The notes beneath the pieces are model-generated. The model did no database searches and had not been told where the DNA came from. It was given only the letters and a program-made list of their open reading frames with translations. Made by a program: the position numbers and the translations under genes. 64,000 bases of DNA, from the NCBI GenBank assembly GCA_013399695.1, contig VXAU01001100.1, positions 1-64,000 of the forward strand, given 5' to 3'. This document shows positions 49,801 through 61,741 of the stretch, one piece after another (the stretch's first letter is position 1; each line of letters starts with the position of its first letter). This stretch comes from Formicarius rufipectus. Its lineage: Eukaryota > Chordata > Aves > Passeriformes > Formicariidae.

Positions 49801-52800
49801 GTCCTGCTCATGACATGAGAGAGTTTTGTTTCCTCTTCTGCGCAGTAAAAATGTCTTCAATTTTGTATTGCTGTAGAACTTCATCTAGAGGACTTGCATC
49901 ACCTCTGCAAGGTCCATCCTCTCACTCAACCCGGAACAACCAAAAACTAGGAAACTTGTGGAATTCAGCATTCGAAGTGATTCAGAGGATCCAGGGAATA
50001 CAGAACTAGCAGGAGAAGAATAGGAATCACACCCTACTGAAGCAGTAGACAAAGGAGTAGGATCTCTCTAGGCATCCAAAGTGACACTAAATACCTGGGA
50101 ACTAGTGTGGCACGCAGTGCCCTCACAGTCTCACTCGCCTATGAGAGGAACTAGGGAGTTAACTCAGAAGGGAGATGTAACATCTGGATAGCTGAAGTAT
50201 GAGGGAAGAGTGTTCTGTACAACTTGTCAGAGAGGATAACCTGCCGGCAGTGGCATTTCTTGCATTCCTTGTGGCAGGCACATAATTCACACTTTAGTTT
50301 CCTATAGTCTAGTTGAGTTCTTTATTGCCTGAGCTGGCAAAATGATAGCAACAAATCCACTGGCTACATTTTCAAAAGAATGTGGGACAGCAGCTATTGC
50401 TGTGGTTTTAGTAGAGACTGACCTTCACCTATTAGAGTGTCCACTGTTGCAATGTCCCTTAGAGAATATGGAGAGAGGAAAATTCAATTTAGTGATCCCA
50501 ACAAAACTTAAATATGAAACAGCTAAAAGACAACTCATCCTGCCAAAAGAGCAACAACCAAAACTAGAAGCAGCAGGTCTCTCCAACTGAAGTTTGATGC
50601 ACAAAAGTACTTCTAGGCAGGTGTGAGTAGGATCAGGAGAATCAAGAGTTCTGGTTGAGCTGGATAACTTTCCAATTCTTCATACTTTAGGTTTCCAAAC
50701 TTAAATAGCTCCTCATTACTGCCAATAACCCTGTAGGTGTATGCAGTAATCTGGTAGATAAACCAGGCAAAGCATGGCTCTCAAACCTCATCTTTACTAA
50801 GCTTCGTATCCCCAACTTTATACATTGCTCTGAATTTGACTTGCTCACCTCTCCTGTTATGTTTCCTAAGTATCTATGCTTGTTATTTTCATGATTAGCT
50901 GTGAACTAATAATTTAGATGTGAGTTCTTTCTGAAAATGTACTTTCTGTTTAAAGTATCTAAGCCTTTGATAATTATTAATACACACACAGCAAGGGGAT
51001 GTTTATTCACAATGGCATGGTACAGCTATTAGTGATACTCAAAGGACCGAAAATTGCCATTTCAGATGTGTCTAAAGCAGTAAACTGGTAAACAAGCCTG
51101 CAGTTAGTGCTGTGGATGGTTTGAATCAACAAGGGTGAAAAGATTTGGTTACTCTGTGTATTAGTGTTAATAGGAATAGATTATAGAGGAATATTTGTGA
51201 TGTGACCTTCTGTGCACTAATTGAAATAGTATTCAGAGTCAGCAGTGGAGTAATCAAGTTAAACACTGAATCATAAATCATCATGAAAAGTGCTGTCACA
51301 ACTTAGCCATTAATGTCCTGTATTGCTGGCCAGCCTTACGAAAATATCTGCTATGCCTATCTCTAGGTTAATAGGAACAGAAATGGCATTTAAAGACTAT
51401 TTGAATCAAATCTGCTCTGAGGGTGAAAGTGTTACTCTGTTAATTTACTGGTAATTTGAAGTGATGTAGTTAGGGTTAGAAGCAACACAGCTGAGCCCTG
51501 CATAGCTAAACAAAGGGTGGTAGGAATTTGTCTAATATTCAATTGCTATAAAATGCCTTACGCAACTTTAATACATCTTTACGCATGTACCTTCCCTTTG
51601 TCTATCAGCTAGCATTTACCATGGAGGTCAAAATCAAAACACATGAAAATTTAACTTCATGATACTACTAAAGCAATCCAAGAAGAGACTTCTATGTGTT
51701 TTATACATAGGTGGTAAAATCTGATTTTACTGTTATTATGAAAGCTGAAGGCTTTTTAACAAAGGATTTGTATAAGATAAAGTACTTTGCATTATTTTTT
51801 AAACTGTAGGGCTCTTTTAATCTTGTATTTGCAAGAAAGTGAAATAAAGCTTAGCCTCAAGAATCAGAGATAAATAGGGTTTCTAAAGGCAGTAACTTTC
51901 TTTAGAGTAATTTTGTGATTCAGGTTTGATCAAAATAATAAGCTTAAGAAATATCACAGCTGGAATGATGTATACTTTCTCTAATAAAGACCTATGTCTC
52001 AACATTGGCAAAGCTTGTGCTAATTTGATTCGTTACTCATCAGATTACTTAGACAACTAGATTCATAATGTTTGGGGGGGCATCTATTTATCATTATTTG
52101 CTTCAAATATTGTTAATTAACATTAACATAAATTACACCAGGCATCTGGTACAAAGGAACTAATTTTAAACAACAAACAAAGCCAGTCCTTTAGAAAACT
52201 TCATAGATTTTTACTTCAAGAAATCATCAAAATGCAAGTTGATATGATTATGTGCCAAATGCAGCTATGGTATATTGAAACCTGGAAACAACAACATTCT
52301 ATTCACAGCTTTTTCATTAAAAATCAGCAAGTATGGTTATCTATAATAGGTATCTATTCATGAACAACAAAACACTATGGACAAAGTTTAAGTCTAATAA
52401 TAGACTGTAAAATGAACCCATGTTTGACTAACTGCAGTTCATTTTTGTACATTTATTTTTTACTGGCATGTGCCTATGAAGTTTTCCACATTACTGAGAT
52501 TAAATTCTGTTCTCTAGTTTACTGTTGTAAATTAGATTGTTATACCAGAATTTCCCTAAGTAAACTGACAGCAATATTTAGCCATAGAGTCCTAGGTGTT
52601 TGTCTTCTTTGAGATAAGTGATTAAAAAAAAAAAAAAAAAAAGTTAAAAAGAGAGCTACAAATTAATAAAGATGTACAATGCCTTTCTAAACTGCAAATG
52701 ACTGGAAGAAATGGCTAAATGAGCTGCCATAAAATCTGAGTTTACAAGTACCTGACATTGTTTTGTGCACAGCTCAGAGAGATTTCAAAAGCTGATTTAT

Positions 52801-55559
52801 CCTAAAGTGTCAAATAGTATTGGAATTTTTGGTATATTTTCAACATTTGCTTGAGCACTTTCATTCTTTTCAAGTTCATATCTCAGGTGCAGTAAAATAA
52901 TAGTAAAATAACAGATAGATGCATTACATGATTCAACTTTAGCTGACTGCCAGGGACCTTACATAAAACCTGAAGTCAGTGGTAAGAAACCATCACTTCA
53001 AGGAAAAGATTCCTTCCCTTACTTTAGGATGGACCTAGTTGCCCTACCAAAGTGCCTATATCTACTACAGGTGGTCACATGATGTTAGGCTCCTCTGAAT
53101 AGGGAACTAAATCATGCCCCTGCTCTGGTGTGATGAATTTCACCCAGAAATTTAAACAGGTTTCCTGCAAATAGGTGTGATGGCACACTGCTTGGAGAAT
53201 TACATTAACTGAAAACCTGTAGAAGAGTAAAATGTACTCTTTCCACTAATAAAACAATGAAAATCTGGTAAGCTAGGTACTGATTCACAAGTCAAAAATC
53301 AATCTTAAATTGCCCAGAATTATAAGTGAAAATAAATTATCTTGTGTTCTTTAACCACATTATTATTTTTTTTTTGTATATTCTTTCAAAAGTAACTTTT
53401 AACACATCTTAACATCTTTTTTAGTACCTGGCCATGTGATATAAAACGTGCAATGTTTATGTTTTGCATCATTTAACATGAAATCTTCCAGAATTTACCT
53501 CCACAAATGTTTATGAAATTTTCTAAGGCATTGTCTAAAAAGCCAAACAGCTGTTCCCAATTTGGATATAGTGTATGCCTAAATAAAGTTATCAGGAAGA
53601 GCTTCTTCCCTCATTGAAAATAAATTTCAAAGCACTAGCTATATCTGAAACTCTTCTTGATATTTTCAATATGCTTTCATTTAGTAGCAAAAGGTTTATT
53701 TCAATACTAAATTTTAACCAAAAAAATGAAATTAAAAGCTCACTAAAATCTATTCCTTAGGATAACCTTGCTGCAGAGAAGCACTTGCTTTATTATAATA
53801 GCTCTGGTGGACAATGAGAAATCAATATTTGAACAATTTTGTAGGTCTGGGCAGCAGAAATCTGCCCCTTCATCCTGCAAGTCATCTCAACTGGCAAGTG
53901 AAACAATATTGTGTTACCATAATATAAACTTCAAGGTAAACTATTCTCTGTGGTCTTGACTGATCTTAACATTATACTGCAAGAGTATTTTTGTTTCAGG
54001 ATGTAATCGCTTCCACACAAAGAGTAATTTCTAGGCCCTTTCCCATCTGCATGATTCTAACAAATTATACTTGATACAGTGCAATGTAATTTTTTAGAAC
54101 TTTAAGTAATAGGAGATTTCAAGCAATTTATTTCACGGAGTTTTATGAGAAATTGCAATTTATTACCTTTTCTGAATATGTTCATTTTTAGGTGTTACTG
54201 CCAAATTCAGCCTCAGTATAAAAGGGTATAATTCTATTGAAGTCAGTGGTGGTATATCAGTGCTGCATATTCCCTAGTTGGACAATGAAGCTGTAAATAA
54301 CCAAATACATCAAAAATAAAAATTGATTACTCTATTTTATAGTCTCTTAGAGTGAATAAGTTTATGATTTAAAGCTGTGCCATAATAAAACCATGCTGGG
54401 AGGAAATCAGAGAAAGAATGCAACATAATGGGCCAAATCTAGCGTTCAGCCAGAACAATTACATTAACTTCACAGAATTGTGCTCATTTGAGAGGTTTTT
54501 TTTTATTTAAAAAAGAAGGAGGAAATATATTACTGATTTGCCTTTTTATTTACCTATGAAATGGTATTCTATATTTTCAATGGTATTCTGTATGTGCCTT
54601 AAATTTAAACTTCGTTCCTAATCAAAATTTATTAATAAAAGAATGTTACAACAATAAATAATATATTTCACACATTTTGTGCACTTGTAACAATTGGTTT
54701 ATTAGAGGTTCATACTTGTTTTATGAACACTGAAATAATTAGATCTGTTTGCCAGAGAGAAGCCATGGACAGAAAAAGCAAGTTGCATTTCTAGAACAAA
54801 GAGCAAGTCTTCAGAGGTACAGGAGGTAAAGAGCTGTCATTTACTAAGGGCCTTTGTCAACCCTAATTGTCTATGGTGGCTTCTTATTGTTTGGTCGAGA
54901 TCTTTGGTGGAGATTATTTTTACTACTCTTCTCTTATTCTGACTGTGTAATCTCTTTGTTTATTTATTTATTATTGTGTTTATTCCATTTAATAATATTC
55001 ACATTCTTTGTGTTTGCCTACTACTCCTTTGCCAGTATAACCTGTACCACCACACAGCTTCAGTAGAACAAGGACCAGTGCCTGGCTCCAAAGACATTGA
55101 AAATTGCTCTAAATTGTTCACACAGTCCAACAGGAAATCACTCTCATATATTTATGCATACATACTAGTGTATGTATTTCTATATATAAATGAAAACAAA
55201 ATAAAAAAAAAAGTCAATGAAATATAGATTACAAAGTGTAGCTCAATGTTCTGCTTTACTATAACCTTATATAAATCCAGCTTGTACAAATTTAGCAGGT
55301 GCTTTGAAATTTATATATAAAAATGTAAATCATGTATTATTATGCACACACAAATTACATTTTCATACAGTGTGCAGTTTGCCTCATTTGATGCTGAAAA
55401 ATATGTAATTTCATTCAAGGTAATGATAAAGTAAAGAAGGGAAAGGATATATATGTTCACTTAAATTTGTAAGCTGATTTTTTTTTTAAGCCTGAATTAA
55501 AAACCTACTGTAGTGACCCTGTCTTGCACAGTATAATACCCTAAAACTTCTAAGTCACT
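46804..55559. other. AT-rich unique sequence, no gene recognised
   Basis: Largest unbroken unique stretch of the window; no gene, RNA gene or mobile element recognised. Local items are a G7-A-G7 run at 49060-49074, a 19-A run at 52624-52642, and short inverted repeats such as tgttcat/atgaaca near 47905-47924. An 82-codon frame at 50342-50590 (+) has no recognisable domain or signal. The segment 51300-51600 is free of repeats and includes a SOX-like aacaaagg, so part may be regulatory. Confidence 0.55.
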
Positions 55560-55915
55560 CAATGATAAGAGGCCGATCTAAATGCTTCCACTGCATTAAT
55601 CAAATACCAGGTCTAATTAAAAGAGCCATGCACAAAGCTTTTTCAAAATGTTGCTCAGGTATTGCAATAATTTCTGATCACCCAAGCCTGGAAGACAAAT
55701 AATTAGAGCTGCCAGAGCATTCTGATGAGTGATGTCAGCATCTCCAAGTGACCTTCCCTCCACTAATTAATTTTCATCTTAAGAAAAGAGACCCTGTTGT
55801 TGCACATTATTAATTGAGTTCACTAAAAGATGCGCCTGATTAATTTTTGTTGATAATACTTGTCATTCTATGCAGCGTCTGTAATCATTCTATTGGGTTT
55901 TATTTTTTTAAGTTG
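55560..55915. promoter_or_regulatory. Candidate enhancer dense in homeodomain sites
   Basis: Within ~330 bases there are at least seven TAAT-type homeodomain cores: attaatcaa (~55595), ctaattaaa (~55613), aataattag (~55699), ctaattaatt (~55763), ttattaattg (~55807), gattaattt (~55838) and gtaatcat (~55881). There are also tgatgtca (~55730) and a nuclear-receptor half-site tgacctt (~55749). No repeats or mobile-element marks are present. High AT alone gives some TAAT by chance, yet the even spread and the interleaved GC-containing words read like a vertebrate developmental enhancer. Conservation was not tested. Confidence 0.35.
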
Positions 55916-56973
55916 ATCTAGGTCTTTTACAATGTGACTGATACAGTATCTTCCATACAGAATATTGTGCATAAGGGCATAGTCTATAATGTGAGTACAC
56001 AGCTTTCATTGTTGTTGAAAGTTTAGGTCAAGTGGAACTTCGTCATCGAGTTTACTGACTCATTTTCAGTTGATAGAAGATTGTTCCTGGGACTTCCTTC
56101 AGTTTTCTGGTTTAAGGGATTCTCACCTTTTTTTTTACATACTCCCCATCTCTTCCCTGCCTTGCCAGCCAATGAGCTTTGTGTGGCTGGCACAAAATAC
56201 ACGGGAATGCAGGTGGTCCAGGACAAAAGCCACGGTCAAAGGGATGACAGCAAATGGAGCCTGAGTGCACGGCTGAGCCTTATCCACAATGAATCATCAA
56301 AATCACAAGTCTGATCTGTTGCAAGAAATTGTCTCAACTGTTTGGTGAGGCCATCAGGTATGTCAGGAGAAGAGGGGAGATGTATTGCCAGGTAGATAGT
56401 AATCATGATGCAACATCTACTACATTTGTTAATTTCGATGGGGCTACAGACAGAGCAATGAATAGACTCTCCAAAAATAAGTGAATAACAAGCTACAGAT
56501 ATATATCCATGTCTCCCATTTCCTCATCTTGATTTCATTGGCTACTCTAAAAATTGGATCTGTCAAAGTCCTTTGAAACTTATCTAGTTTGTATAGTTAA
56601 GCATTTGTTGGTCCAAGGAGAGATGAACACAAGGACAACCTGCAATTAACAGCTTTCTTTCACTTCCTTGAGTCATACTTCATAAGTCCATGCAATCAGT
56701 GCAGACAGATGCAGTTCTGCACATGGAGAGACCTATACACCTGAACGTGTTGGGGATCTTCAGTGTTTGTGAATCCCATGCCTACAATGAACACAGCCAA
56801 GCATAATGATGTTGTTGTTGGCTGGACTTCGCGAACGAAGATCTTGGGCTAAGCCTGCGCAATGGATTTTTTAAGTGAGGCACAGGGTGCGCAGAACTGG
56901 CCCCACTCCCTTTACTCCTGAGGCTCATCTTGCCACGGCCGAGCAGCTCGGACGGCGACAGCGAGTTCCTCCA

Positions 56974-56984
56974 GGATTCGAACC
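56974..56984 (-). promoter_or_regulatory. RNA polymerase III B box of the SINE
   Basis: The - strand ggttcgaatcc is a perfect B box. Together with the A box it makes a complete internal type 2 pol III promoter. Confidence 0.85.
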
Positions 56985-57028
56985 AGCGTCCTCAGAGGAG
57001 GAGCCGGCTCCACAGGCGGGGGCCTACG

Positions 57029-57039
57029 CCACTCGGCCA
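57029..57039 (-). promoter_or_regulatory. RNA polymerase III A box of the SINE
   Basis: The - strand tggccgagtgg is identical to the A box of serine/leucine tRNAs (type II). Confidence 0.8.
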
Positions 57040-58262
57040 ACACCCGCCGCCTCTCAAGTGTAAATAATGGCGTGCAATAATTTGTAGTACATCACTGAGG
57101 ATTTTTTCAGGATGTGAAACCTATTTCTTGTTAAATGATCTTAAAATGTATAGGCAGTGTAAGCCATGAAAATATACTTATTTTCCCTACTTTGACGAGT
57201 ACTTTAATCATGTTTTAATCAAGATAGGCATGATTACCAATTTATCAAATATCAATTTAACAACAAAGATTATGGAAATTTTCCCCAAGCCAGCCAACAA
57301 AATATGATTAAAAGAGTTCTTCAGAGCAATGTGATGATAATATGCATAACTCTATTCTTCAGCTATGTTCTAACACATGAAGGGATCAACATATTGTAAA
57401 AGCAGTAGGCTATCTAGATATAAAAAGAGAGAGAGAGTCAGAAGTTGCGGTAAAATAATTATTTTACAACAGATTTGAAGGTCTCTTTTCTTATATGTTC
57501 AAGCCTAGATTGCATTTTCTGCACCTCAGACTGTGATGAAAGCAACACTGTACCTTTATCTTTGCAAATATTCTTCACTGACCAGTGTTATTCCAAAGTT
57601 TGATTGACATGTAAGTAACAAAATTATCTGAATCTGGAGAAATGTTTGTTTTCTTAGAAATTTTTAAATCCCCAAGTGTTCACTTAAAAACTGTTATCGA
57701 ATTTTAAATTGGAGATTGTTCTTCCTAAAATCTTTTTGGAAAAGAAATAGGGGTTTCTGCATTTTCCTTTTGTTCCCTCTAAAGCTCTTTTACTACAGCT
57801 ATAATAGGAGCTTTGATTTTTCATTAAAGAAGATATTGATACACAAGCAAAGACATTAGCAGAGAGCTATTGGCTTCATCTCATTTCCTTTGTTTTTTCC
57901 TTCTTTGGCTAAACACACAAATACAGATCCCAATGATTAGATTCTTTTTTGCTACATCAAATCACTCAATTTATTCAGGATTCCTTTGATACCTTTTTCA
58001 AACAGATTCACAAAACACTTAAAAGACAAAAAAAAATCATCTTAATATAACTAAGCTACTTGCCCCGAGACCTGGAAGAAAGATGAGGAAAAAATGTTTT
58101 GTTCTTTGTATTCTTACATATTTTGCATACTGCCAGAATGAGGATGGGATCCAATGTAGAAAAGACAGCTTTACAGAACAGATTAAAAATATCCTTAAAC
58201 TACTAAAAAATACTTTCTAATACATTGCATTAAATATTTCATTGAACTTTAAAATGGTTAAT

Positions 58263-58292
58263 AAAACAAACAAACAAACAAAACCAAAACAA
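58263..58292. repeat. (AAAC)n low-complexity tract
   Basis: Repeated aaac units followed by aaaaccaaaac. Simple-sequence DNA. Confidence 0.9.
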
Positions 58293-58423
58293 TTTATTTT
58301 AAAGTATTTGTCTTTGTAATGCAGATATCTGATGGTATGACCACCAGGTAAAAGCAGTGCATTCAAGTATCCCCAGATTAATTCTGAAGTGCAACAATGC
58401 ATGTGTACATGTGCACGTGCACT

Positions 58424-58446
58424 CACACACACACACACACACACAC
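58424..58446. repeat. (CA)n microsatellite
   Basis: About 11.5 CA units, preceded by an alternating purine-pyrimidine stretch (atgtgtacatgtgcacgtgc) that could adopt Z-DNA. Confidence 0.95.
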
Positions 58447-61400
58447 TCTGATGTATATGGCAACCTGCAGAAAAATAGATGTCTTCCTAAACACCTACAA
58501 GTGCTTCCATTGTCATAAATATTGACTGTGTATAAAACAAAGAACAAATCTGGTGAAGTATAACTACACATAAGCAATAGATTCACCTAGGTGTTTTAAG
58601 TTGTTTTGCCTCTGTTCCAATGCCTTTAGGCAAATGCTAACATTACAGTTATGCCAAATAAGCCCAAACAGATAGAGGAAAGTGCAATTTCCTCTTCCTT
58701 CTTCTTGTTCACCTAGATAAGCAAGCAGCTGCAGGATGAGTTGCTTCACTGCATGGTGTTCAAATAGAAAACAAACTCTGAAAAAATACAAAATCTGAAA
58801 AAAATTGCATTTCTTTTTTGTCTTCTCAGGCTGCTGGACTTATTAATTTTGCTGATACAGACATTTGATTTAGTTAAATGAATAAGGAGAAGCCAATGGC
58901 AGAGTGAGGGCCAGGGAACAAGGACTGCCTGTTTAAGGGGCAGCTTGACTTTGCATTAGCTTACAACAGGAGATCACATCCTCAGCTTTACTGTAAATTT
59001 TGTCCATAAGTATCAGTGAGTGATGTTTCTTCGACAACCACCCTACACTCACTTTATGCTTTGGACTCCCTAGCTGGGAAATTTCCAAACCTGCTCCTAG
59101 CTCCAAGGAAACTAGTTGCCTTACTTTTCATTAAGAGATACCTGAGGTCAAAATCATATCCCAGCAGTAGACACATAAATTAGGTATCTACATGTGAACT
59201 AGGTGTCAAAACTCCCACCATATTCAGTGGAGGACAAGGATTTATTCACTTCCTTAAATAAAGATGTCTGGAGATACCATACAAAACTCAAGACAACTGT
59301 TGGGATTGGCAGATATGGCATAGGACTTATGGGAGACCTATTCACTTGTGGAGATACAGCCAAGGACTGGTGAAATATTTTGAGATGTCTCAGAAGGCTT
59401 TTGATATCATTATAAAGGCCATTGACTGTAGTGATAGTTTGGTTGACTGTAATAGGAGCTCAGACATCTCACTCTTGACTATATTTAGCTATCAAGCTGT
59501 GAGTTGAATTCAGCCACACTCTGTCAGCTCTATTCAGGCACATTTCTCCAGAAGCCTTTTTTCTCCAAACTCCTTCTAAGGTTTCTCTAATCAAAACACA
59601 AGGTTAGCAGATTGTAAGCAAGTCATACAATCCTGCCCCCATCTGGCTCAATTTCTGTATATTGCACCTCAAGGACTGCTGGGTACAAGCCTCTTACAAT
59701 TCCTGCTAGTTCTACTTTGTTGTTTCTCACCATCTTTAGCTACAGCACTACCTATGGCTTCTATCATCAAACCAGCTATTAGATATTTTTGCCTTTTGCA
59801 ATCATTACCCAGTCAAAAGAATTTCAGCAGTTGCCATTCAGCTCTGGTTATTTCATTTTAATAATAAAACCTACCAGTGTGTAGAGTCGAAGAGACATAT
59901 GAGAAACTGATCTGATCCCCTCAGGTATCCAATACACTGATCTTCCCTCTCCATTCCACTGGCTTCACCTTATTTCCCCAGAACTGAAAGTGAAGTGTAA
60001 ATGCCAGCAGTCTGCTTTGGAGGGCTTAAAGAAACTACCTCATCAACTTGCAGAACCATTTATCAGCTGAGCTGTACATTTTCTTACTCCCATACAAATT
60101 GATACAAGTTATTTGAAACCACTATACCTCTTTACTTCCTGCTGGAGGAACCAAGGGTCCCTTCATGCATTTCTACTTGGATTAAATGACAGAAGAAGAC
60201 ATTTTTACAGGCTACAGAAAGACTTTGCAAAATCAAAAGAAGTTCAATCTTGCCTACTGTGCTTTGCCAGTGTATGTCCAGCCTTGCAAAATGGGAAGTT
60301 TTCATTTCAATATCAAAAGAACAGTCTATCTAATCTGTGTCTCAGCATTAATCTTTACTACTTGGACCACTAGATGTTTGGAGCCACCAACAGTTTCAAT
60401 GAAATACAATCTGAATGAAATACAATTCTAGAGTTTGTATTTAGGTGGCAAACAATCACTATTAGTGTCTGCATTTGAGAGAAATTTATGAAAGGGAATT
60501 TATCTCCATTAAAAATTAGAGACCCCACACTGGAGACACCTGTAGAAACTGTTCCAGCCACAAATAAAGCAGCTCCTCTGTTGCTAGATCCCAAAGAAAC
60601 CAGTCTGGAGCCACAGGTTGGTAGAAGGCTGACTTCACCGAGTTTGTCCTGACTCCAGCTGCAGAGTTTTTTAATGTTACACCTCAGTTGCCTTACTTGT
60701 GCAGTTCCTCTGACTGTGTTGGGATTGTTCACCTCCTCAGATGGGTCAGGTCAGCAGGGTTTGGCTTACTGGGGATGGGGTTTTTAAATGTGACCAAAAA
60801 AACATCAGCTCATCATACATGATCACACATATGCATCAAGCAATGACTTTTGCCTGCAACTGACCTGAGCTGACTGAAACTATGAGTTCTGGATGAGAGA
60901 CTTTGCTATCTATTGCAGATCCTCAGAGTTTCTCAGTTCTTTAAATAGTATCCAACACTTGTATTATGCCAATGACACACAGTGATGTTCTATTGCTGTT
61001 GTAGACTTTCCCAATTTAGAGTATTCTCAGAGTGATCTTTGTGTGTAATGTTATGCCACCTATGCACATACATGCACACAGTATATGTGTAATTATTTTG
61101 GATGATATAAGCTTCCATCAGAAAGAAGATAAGCTGAAATTAACAAGTGTGTTTTTTTCAATGGCCTCCTATTAGGCTCAAGAGTCACTGGGTTAAATGG
61201 CAGTGATCTGATATCTACCCTGTAGCAAAGCAATCTCTTTATTCATAGAATATCTACTATTATACCAAGCACAAATCAGAGCAACTGTTTTTCCATTTAA
61301 GAGATTTATATAGCCATTTAAAGAAATTTTTCTCATGAAACCACTGATAACATCATCTCAATAGTAAAGTGAATGGTTTGAATCAAATGTCCTCCAAGCT

Positions 61401-61694
61401 TTGCACAAGTTTTCTGCATCAGCAGGAACTTTCAGAACATGCTAGCTTATAGAAATGAAGATAGCTATATGCATATTGTCTGTCTTTTTCCAAAGCATGA
61501 TTCAAATCTCTTTTCAGGGTTTCAGGTTACCTTGGAGGAGAGAGAAGAAAAAATAACACTAACACAGCACACCTTGACACACCCACAAAAAAAGCAACTA
61601 AACAAAATTTTCCAAAAGTAGAAACCCACAAAAGAAAAACAAGCTAAAGCAGTCCCAGAAAAACTGAGGAAAGACTTTGTGACCTCTCTGCCCA

Positions 61695-61741
61695 GTTTTC
61701 TTTTTTCTTTTTTTTTTTCTTTTTTTCTTTTTTTTTTTTTT
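61695..61741. repeat. T-rich tract with scattered C
   Basis: Several T runs separated by single C, the longest about 17 T. It is followed by cag, so it resembles a polypyrimidine tract and splice acceptor, but no exon frame follows that I can support. Confidence 0.85.

Larger units (their letters stand above)
56809..57054 (-). mobile_element. tRNA-derived SINE with type II (Ser/Leu-like) head and AAC tail
   Basis: On the - strand the element starts with a tRNA-like head: A box tggccgagtgg (57039 to 57029), a long variable arm ggagccggctcc (57011 to 57000) and B box ggttcgaatcc (56984 to 56974), 44 bases after the A box, as in type II tRNAs (serine/leucine class). Then follow ~160 bases of unrelated body with a stem-loop cttcg-ttcg-cgaag, and an (AAC)n tail (56809-56818). 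By eye it has about 19 CpGs in 245 bases, near the number expected from its base composition, against AT-rich CpG-poor flanks, so it looks recent. Flanks 'caagcataatg' (left) and 'caagtgtaaataatg' (right) may be a degraded target duplication. I do not recognise the body; a CR1- or RTE-type partner is possible. A true tRNA gene is ruled out by the disrupted tRNA shape. Confidence 0.85.

Noticed and set aside
50342..50590. 82-codon frame that looks slightly protein-like
   Set aside because: No recognisable domain; length is within chance for a 64-kb window; no promoter or splice evidence.
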